A stretch of DNA of 10,457 nucleotides from Asaia bogorensis (lineage in GTDB: Bacteria > Pseudomonadota > Alphaproteobacteria > Acetobacterales > Acetobacteraceae). Of the stretch, positions 6,555 through 10,457 are shown piece after piece. Below the pieces are notes generated by a model. That model worked only from the letters and a program-made list of their open reading frames with translations. It had not been told where the DNA came from and made no database searches. The stretch covers positions 1-10,457 of the forward strand of contig CAMBXJ010000100.1 in NCBI GenBank assembly GCA_945871455.1, in the 5' to 3' direction. The position numbers were made by a program, and so were the translations under genes. The first letter of the stretch is position 1, and every line of letters starts with the position of its first letter.

Positions 6555-7493
6555 ATGAAGAAGGTTACGAAGCGTTTCGACCGGAGCGTCGAGGATTTCG
6601 GCAATGTGGTCGGCCTCGAACATGTCAACCTCACGGTAGCCGATCACCACACGGCAACGCTGTTTTACATCACCGGTCTGGGCTTCACCCGCGACCCTTA
6701 TCTCAATACCGGCGTGCGCAACATGTGGGTCAACATGGGGCGTAACCAGTTTCATCTACCGGTGACCATGGCCGGTCAGACGCCGCAGGTGCTGCGCGGT
6801 CGCATTGGCATGGTGGTGCCCGATCCCTCCGCCACGGCGCGCACGCTGGCCATGGTGCAAGAGCCGCTGAAGAAGACCAAATTTGCCTTCAAGGTGCGCA
6901 ACAGCCGCATCGATGTGACCTGCCCCTGGGGCAACCAGTTGCGCGTCCATGCGCCCGATCCGGATTTCGGCAAGATTCAGCTCGGCATCCCCTATGTCGA
7001 ATTCGACGTGCCCATGGGTGCGGCCGAGGGCATCGCCCGCTTCTACAGCGATGTACTCGGCGCCTTTACCTCGGTGGAGGGTGGGGCTGGAAAGAATGGT
7101 GTGAAAAACGGCTCTGCCAAGAAGGGCGCGGCCAAGGCGGCGCATGTGACCGTCGGTTGCCGCCAGTTCCTGATCTTCCGCGAGACCGATGCGCCGCTTC
7201 CCGACTACGACGGCCATCACATCCAATTGTACGTTGCCAATTTCTCGGCACCGCACAAAAAGATGATCGGCCTGGGACTGGAAATGCAGGAGAGCAACCA
7301 GTTCCAATACCGCTTCTATGACATCGTCGATCCGAAGTCCGGCAAGAAGCTCTTCCGGCTAGAGCACGAGATCCGCTCGATGACCCACCCGATGTATGCC
7401 CGGCCGCTGGTCAATCGCAATCCGGCGATCAACAACAACGCCTACGCCTCCGGTTACGAGAGCCTGTCCTACGCACCGCCGTATTCGGCATAA
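6555..7493 (+). CDS. Two-domain VOC family protein, extradiol-dioxygenase-like
   Basis: A 312-residue cytoplasmic protein with two vicinal-oxygen-chelate domains (about 20-135 and 143-275), the size and layout of type I extradiol ring-cleavage dioxygenases. The first domain opens with LEHVNLTVAD (His23) and has QFHLPV (His67). The second has PYVEFDV (Tyr147), HHIQLYV (His222) and LFRLEHE (Glu270). The usual extradiol metal triad is His-His-Glu in the second domain, at about 146/210/260 in BphC. Here the first ligand position appears to be Tyr147. A Lys/Gly/Ala-rich low-complexity insert (about 176-196) interrupts the second domain. The Shine-Dalgarno GGAGG (6543-6547) is 7 nt before the ATG. 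The gene sits 14 nt before a flavin monooxygenase gene, which suggests it acts on a hydroxylated product. It could be a dioxygenase, an isomerase/epimerase or a non-catalytic binding protein. Confidence 0.82.
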   Translation: MKKVTKRFDRSVEDFGNVVGLEHVNLTVADHHTATLFYITGLGFTRDPYLNTGVRNMWVNMGRNQFHLPVTMAGQTPQVLRGRIGMVVPDPSATARTLAMVQEPLKKTKFAFKVRNSRIDVTCPWGNQLRVHAPDPDFGKIQLGIPYVEFDVPMGAAEGIARFYSDVLGAFTSVEGGAGKNGVKNGSAKKGAAKAAHVTVGCRQFLIFRETDAPLPDYDGHHIQLYVANFSAPHKKMIGLGLEMQESNQFQYRFYDIVDPKSGKKLFRLEHEIRSMTHPMYARPLVNRNPAINNNAYASGYESLSYAPPYSA

Positions 7494-7507
7494 GGGCGGG
7501 AGAAATC

Positions 7508-8683
7508 ATGCTGTCGCAAGCAACGCCGGTGGCTGTCGTGCCGCGTCCGGCATCGGATATCGTCGGCCGTGTGGCCAATGTCCGCGCGCAGATACTGGCC
7601 GCCGGCGAGGCCATTGAGCGCGACCGCCGGATACCGGCCGATCTCCTGGCAGCGTTGCATCGGGAGAAGTTCTATCGCCTGCTGCTGCCGCGCGTGTATG
7701 GCGGCGAGGAGGTCGCTCCGTCGACCTTCTTCCGCACCCTGGCGGCGCTGGCTGCCGCCGACGGCAGCGTTGCCTGGTGCATTTGCCAGGCGAACGGCTG
7801 TGCAATGTCGGCGGCATTCGTCGAGCCGGCCGTTGCCCGTCACATCTGGGGCGACGATCCGCATGGCGTATTGGCCTGGGGGCCGGGCAAGGGCAACGCC
7901 ACGGTGGTTGACGGCGGATACCGTGTCAGCGGCAGTTGGGCGTTTGCCAGCGGCAGCCGTCACGCCACCTGGCTCGGCTGCCATTCGCCGATGGCGATGC
8001 CCGACGGTCGCGTCAAGGAACGGACCATGCTGATTCCGGCGTCGCAGGTGTCGTTCACCGACATCTGGGATGTCATCGGACTGCGCGGCACGGCGAGCGA
8101 TGCCCTCGCCGTCAAGGACGTCTTCGTTCCCAGCGAGTATTCCCTCGTACGCTATGCGGTGGAGAAGCGTTTTTGCGACGGGCCGCTGTTCGAATTCTCG
8201 TCGTCGTGCATGTATTCGGTGGGCTTCTCGGCCACCGCCTTCGGTCTGGCCCGCGAGATGCTCGATATTTTCAAGGTTCTGGCGGCTGACAAAACGCCGC
8301 GCCGGACGCAAACTGTATTGCGCGAGAACAACGTCGTTCAGGCCGAAGTGGCGACGGCTGAGGCCCGGCTCGCAGCGGCGGAGCACCTGATGACCGGTCA
8401 TCTGGACAAGATGTGGGACGAAGCGAAGACCCAGGGCGAGCTGTCCACTGATTCGCGCATGCGCCTGCGGCTGTTTACCACCTTCACCATTCACGAGGCC
8501 AAGGCGGTCGCCGACATGGTCTACGACGCCTCCGGGGCAACAGCGATCTTCAAGAGCAACCCGTTGGAGCGGCGCTTCCGCGACATTCACACGGTGACGC
8601 AGCAGGTCCAGGGCCGCAAAGCTCACTTCCAGACGGTCGGCGCCTACATGCTTGGGCTGCCGCCGGACACCGACCCGCTGTAA
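7508..8683 (+). CDS. Flavin-dependent monooxygenase, acyl-CoA dehydrogenase fold (HsaA/HpaB-C2-like), first copy
   Basis: A 391-residue protein of the acyl-CoA dehydrogenase superfamily, in the branch of two-component flavin monooxygenases (group D) that hydroxylate aromatic substrates with reduced flavin and oxygen. Visible signatures are an N-terminal helical domain with LLPRVYGGEE, ADGSVAWCICQANG, the beta-domain motif WAFASGSRHATW (W144, S148, H152), DIWDVIGLRGTASDA, and a C-terminal RRFRDIHTVTQQVQGR with His361. The C-terminal His aligns with the active-site His of the family, and the acyl-CoA dehydrogenase Glu base and acyl-CoA specificity features are not evident. GGGAG at 7498-7502 is 5 nt before ATG. 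It is 14 nt after the VOC gene, so clearly one operon, and 82 nt before its paralogue. No flavin reductase partner is seen in the window. A true acyl-CoA dehydrogenase is less likely. Confidence 0.82.
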   Translation: MLSQATPVAVVPRPASDIVGRVANVRAQILAAGEAIERDRRIPADLLAALHREKFYRLLLPRVYGGEEVAPSTFFRTLAALAAADGSVAWCICQANGCAMSAAFVEPAVARHIWGDDPHGVLAWGPGKGNATVVDGGYRVSGSWAFASGSRHATWLGCHSPMAMPDGRVKERTMLIPASQVSFTDIWDVIGLRGTASDALAVKDVFVPSEYSLVRYAVEKRFCDGPLFEFSSSCMYSVGFSATAFGLAREMLDIFKVLAADKTPRRTQTVLRENNVVQAEVATAEARLAAAEHLMTGHLDKMWDEAKTQGELSTDSRMRLRLFTTFTIHEAKAVADMVYDASGATAIFKSNPLERRFRDIHTVTQQVQGRKAHFQTVGAYMLGLPPDTDPL

Positions 8684-8751
8684 CTCGCGACCTCGGGGCC
8701 GATACCTACCTCTTGGGGGCCAGACCCTCATTTCGGTTGATGGGAAAAAAA

Positions 8752-8757
8752 GGGGAG
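8752..8757 (+). promoter_or_regulatory. Shine-Dalgarno sequence that decides the second monooxygenase start
   Basis: GGGGAG at 8752-8757 lies 8 nt before ATG 8766. The reading frame is open back to 8652, but that part overlaps the end of the preceding gene and encodes an Arg/Pro-rich peptide without family similarity, so ATG 8766 is chosen. Confidence 0.7.
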
Positions 8758-8765
8758 ACAGGGAA

Positions 8766-9932
8766 ATGTCACCGGATACATCGATGGTGGGCGCCCTCGG
8801 CGCGAAGTTGAAGGATTGTCCCGATCGGATCGACGACATCGCCCCGATCATCGCTTCGGCCGGCGATCGTATCGAACAGGAACGCCGGTTGACCTCCGAT
8901 GTCGTCGCCGCCCTGCGTGGCGCCAACATACTTCGCCTGCTGGCACCGAAAAGCATCGGCGGCGACGAACTCGATCCGGCCAGCTACTTTCGCACCACCA
9001 TCGCTTTGGGTAAGCTCGACGGCAGCACCGCTTGGTGCGTCGGCCAGGGCAACGGCTGCGCCATGGCGGCGGCCTATGTCGATCCGGCAGTGGCCAAGGA
9101 CATCTGGGGACCGAACGGCACCGTTGCCTGGGGACCGGGCAAGGGCGAGGTGGCGGAGGTCGACGGCGGCTATCGCGTTTCCGGCGAATGGTCGTTCTGC
9201 AGCGGCAGCCGTCACGCCAGCCACTTGGGCGGCGTGATCACCATGCCCAAGTCCGGCGGTGGTACGGAATATCGCACCATGCTGATTCCGGTTGACAAGG
9301 TAACGATCAAGGATGTTTGGAACACCATCGGCATGCGCGGTACCGGGACCGATGCGTTTGCGGCGAAGGACGTTTTCGTGCCAAAGGCCTATTCGGTGAT
9401 CCGCGACGATCCGGCCCAACGGCGTGAATCCGGCCCGCTTTACAAGTTTGCCTCGGGGGCCATGTACGCCATCGGATTTTCCGGCGTCGCCGTCGGCATG
9501 GCCCATGGCCTGCTTGCCGATTTTATGGATCTGGCCACGGTAAAAGTCCCGCGCCGGTCGTTGGGCGTGTTGCGCGAAAGTGCGGTCGTGCAATCTGATG
9601 TCGCCGTTGCCCACGCTCGCTTGGGCGCGGCCAAGGCCTTCATGTTGAGCGAGTTGGTCGAGATCTGGCAGGAAGCCCAGGTCGGCGAACTGTCAATGAA
9701 TTCGCGTTTCCGCATCCGCCTGGCGTCGACCTTCGCCATCCACGAAGCCAAGGCGGCGGCCGATATCGCCTATGAAGCGGCCGGTGCGACGGCGGTGTTT
9801 CGCAACAACACCTTCGAACGCCGCTTCCGCGACATCCACACCCTGACCCAGCAGGGCCAGGGCCGGAAGTCCCACTTCCAGGCGGTCGGCTCCTTCCTGC
9901 TCGGCCTGCCGGCGCAGACCATGGCGCTGTAG
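8766..9932 (+). CDS. Flavin-dependent monooxygenase, acyl-CoA dehydrogenase fold, second copy
   Basis: A 388-residue paralogue of the preceding gene, similar along its whole length. Shared landmarks are the GG(D/E)E loop, DGSTAWCVGQGNGCAM, TVAWGPGKGE, VDGGYRVSGEWSFCSGSRHA (W142, S146, H150), TIGMRGTGTDAFA, and RRFRDIHTLTQQGQGR with His358. The two copies look about half identical by eye, so the duplication is not recent and their substrates or roles may differ. The C-termini both end in LGLP followed by a short tail. The function is inferred to be oxygenation of an aromatic or related substrate using externally supplied reduced flavin. It is the last gene of the rightward unit; no T-rich intrinsic terminator on the plus strand is evident directly after the stop. 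Confidence 0.82.
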   Translation: MSPDTSMVGALGAKLKDCPDRIDDIAPIIASAGDRIEQERRLTSDVVAALRGANILRLLAPKSIGGDELDPASYFRTTIALGKLDGSTAWCVGQGNGCAMAAAYVDPAVAKDIWGPNGTVAWGPGKGEVAEVDGGYRVSGEWSFCSGSRHASHLGGVITMPKSGGGTEYRTMLIPVDKVTIKDVWNTIGMRGTGTDAFAAKDVFVPKAYSVIRDDPAQRRESGPLYKFASGAMYAIGFSGVAVGMAHGLLADFMDLATVKVPRRSLGVLRESAVVQSDVAVAHARLGAAKAFMLSELVEIWQEAQVGELSMNSRFRIRLASTFAIHEAKAAADIAYEAAGATAVFRNNTFERRFRDIHTLTQQGQGRKSHFQAVGSFLLGLPAQTMAL

Positions 9933-9978
9933 GTAGCGGCGCAGCGCCTCTTAAACAGGCAAAACATCGTCCATGAGC

Positions 9979-10010
9979 AAAAGGCGGCACCCGAGAACAT
10001 CCGGTGCCGC
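9979..10010 (-). terminator. Intrinsic terminator of the D-2-hydroxyacid dehydrogenase gene
   Basis: On the minus strand GCGGCACC and GGTGCCGC form a perfect 8-bp stem (plus-strand arms 9984-9991 and 10003-10010) with an 11-nt loop. It is followed by C and TTTT (9979-9982 on the plus strand). It starts 40 nt after the dehydrogenase stop. On the plus strand the hairpin is followed by TATATC, so it may also slow transcription arriving from the monooxygenase operon. Confidence 0.7.
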
Positions 10011-10049
10011 TATATCATCGCGCTCTCGGTCTCGCGCGGTCAGCGCGCC

Positions 10050-10457
10050 TTAGCGGCGCCGGCCGGCGCTGCCGGGGACGGGGGTCAATACGGGCTTGCC
10101 GGCGAAATGGGCCTGCAGATTGTCGATGACCAGGTCGAGTGTCATGTCGGAAGCTTCCGGCGAACGGCCGCCGATATGCGGCGTCATCACCAGGTTGGGC
10201 ACATCGAACAGCTTCGACGGGATTTCCGGCTCGCCCTCGACCACGTCGAGGCCGGCGCCGGCGAGGCGGCCATCCTTCAGCGCGGCGATCAGCTCCTCGG
10301 TATCGACCACTGAGCCGCGCGCCACGTTGACCAGGAAGCCCTGGGGCCCAAGCGCGTCGAGCACGGCGCGACTGATGAGCTTATTGGTCTCGGCCCCACC
10401 CGGCGTGCAGACCACGAGGATGTCGGAGTCCTTGGCCAGATCGATCAGCTTCGCATG
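10050..10457 (-). CDS. D-isomer-specific 2-hydroxyacid dehydrogenase, C-terminal part
   Basis: The frame is open from the right edge to a TAA at 10050-10052 (135 visible codons), so the gene starts outside the window. The visible part is the end of the NAD(P)-binding domain and the C-terminal return helix of a D-2-hydroxyacid dehydrogenase (glyoxylate/hydroxypyruvate reductase type). It shows SDILVVCTPGG, then NVARGSVVD with the substrate-binding Arg, GAGLDVVEGEPEIP with the catalytic Glu, and MTPHIGG with the catalytic His. All three key residues are present. The enzyme reduces a 2-oxo acid to the D-2-hydroxy acid or the reverse, using NAD(P)H. The nucleotide-binding GxGxxG lies beyond the edge, so cofactor preference cannot be judged. 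It is convergent with the monooxygenase operon and separated from it by its own terminator. Confidence 0.9.
   Translation of the reverse strand, partial: HAKLIDLAKDSDILVVCTPGGAETNKLISRAVLDALGPQGFLVNVARGSVVDTEELIAALKDGRLAGAGLDVVEGEPEIPSKLFDVPNLVMTPHIGGRSPEASDMTLDLVIDNLQAHFAGKPVLTPVPGSAGRRR

Noticed and set aside
7076..7143. Lys/Gly-rich stretch in the VOC gene as a repeat or frameshift
   Set aside because: The frame is unbroken and family motifs continue on both sides; it is a low-complexity insert within the second domain, not a lesion.
7469..8956. Long leftward frame of 495 codons
   Set aside because: It is antisense to the monooxygenase genes with their clear motifs; its composition is Arg/His-rich with no recognisable domain.
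9984..10010. Hairpin as a recombination or attachment site
   Set aside because: The stem followed by C and TTTT on the minus strand, 40 nt after a minus-strand stop codon, is fully explained as an intrinsic terminator.

Overview
The window looks like chromosomal DNA of a high-GC alphaproteobacterium, probably Rhodospirillales-like. The reasons are GC-rich codon use throughout, a small YdcH/DUF465 protein, an EAL-CBS-GGDEF signalling protein, and a set of catabolic oxidoreductases and CoA-ligase genes. Assignment below class level is a guess.

Left part (1-1990): the window opens inside the 3' end of an IS30-family transposase. It abuts, at about 197-215, the remains of a c-di-GMP signalling gene that has lost its 5' part, including the N-terminal half of the EAL domain. 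The remaining gene (EAL remnant, CBS pair, GGDEF domain with a GGDDF signature) also carries a -1 frameshift in an A-run at 1567-1570. The last 38 codons of the domain are intact in another frame and end at 1684. The locus therefore appears to be a doubly damaged pseudogene. A small YdcH-like gene follows (1825-1989) with its own Shine-Dalgarno sequence and a perfect TATAAT upstream.

Middle part (2247-6361): a mandelate-racemase-type enolase-superfamily enzyme is followed after 4 nt by a 31-codon mini-ORF. This mini-ORF resembles the first ~15 plus the last ~16 residues of the same family, that is, an internally deleted paralogue. Its stop codon overlaps the ATG of a PrpE-like acyl-CoA synthetase (ATGA). 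These three probably form one operon of sugar-acid or hydroxy-acid type catabolism ending in acyl-CoA activation. A membrane-anchored alpha/beta hydrolase is convergent with the synthetase and overlaps it by 4 nt.

Right part (6362-10457): a 193-nt divergent intergenic region with a 9-bp inverted repeat separates the hydrolase from a rightward operon. That operon holds a two-domain VOC protein resembling type I extradiol dioxygenases, but with Tyr where the first metal-binding His is expected, and two tandem paralogous flavin-dependent monooxygenases of the acyl-CoA dehydrogenase fold (HsaA/HpaB-C2-like). Hydroxylation followed by VOC-catalysed chemistry is a plausible route for an aromatic or polyketide-like substrate; no flavin reductase is encoded in the window. 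The window ends in the C-terminal part of a leftward D-2-hydroxyacid dehydrogenase with a good intrinsic terminator behind it.

No stretch longer than 300 nt lacks a gene; the longest gap is 1990-2246. I saw no tRNA, rRNA, CRISPR array or phage genes. Most of the window is ordinary metabolism. The points worth a second look are the fossil mini-ORF, the double lesion in the c-di-GMP gene, the unusual VOC metal site and the paired monooxygenases.
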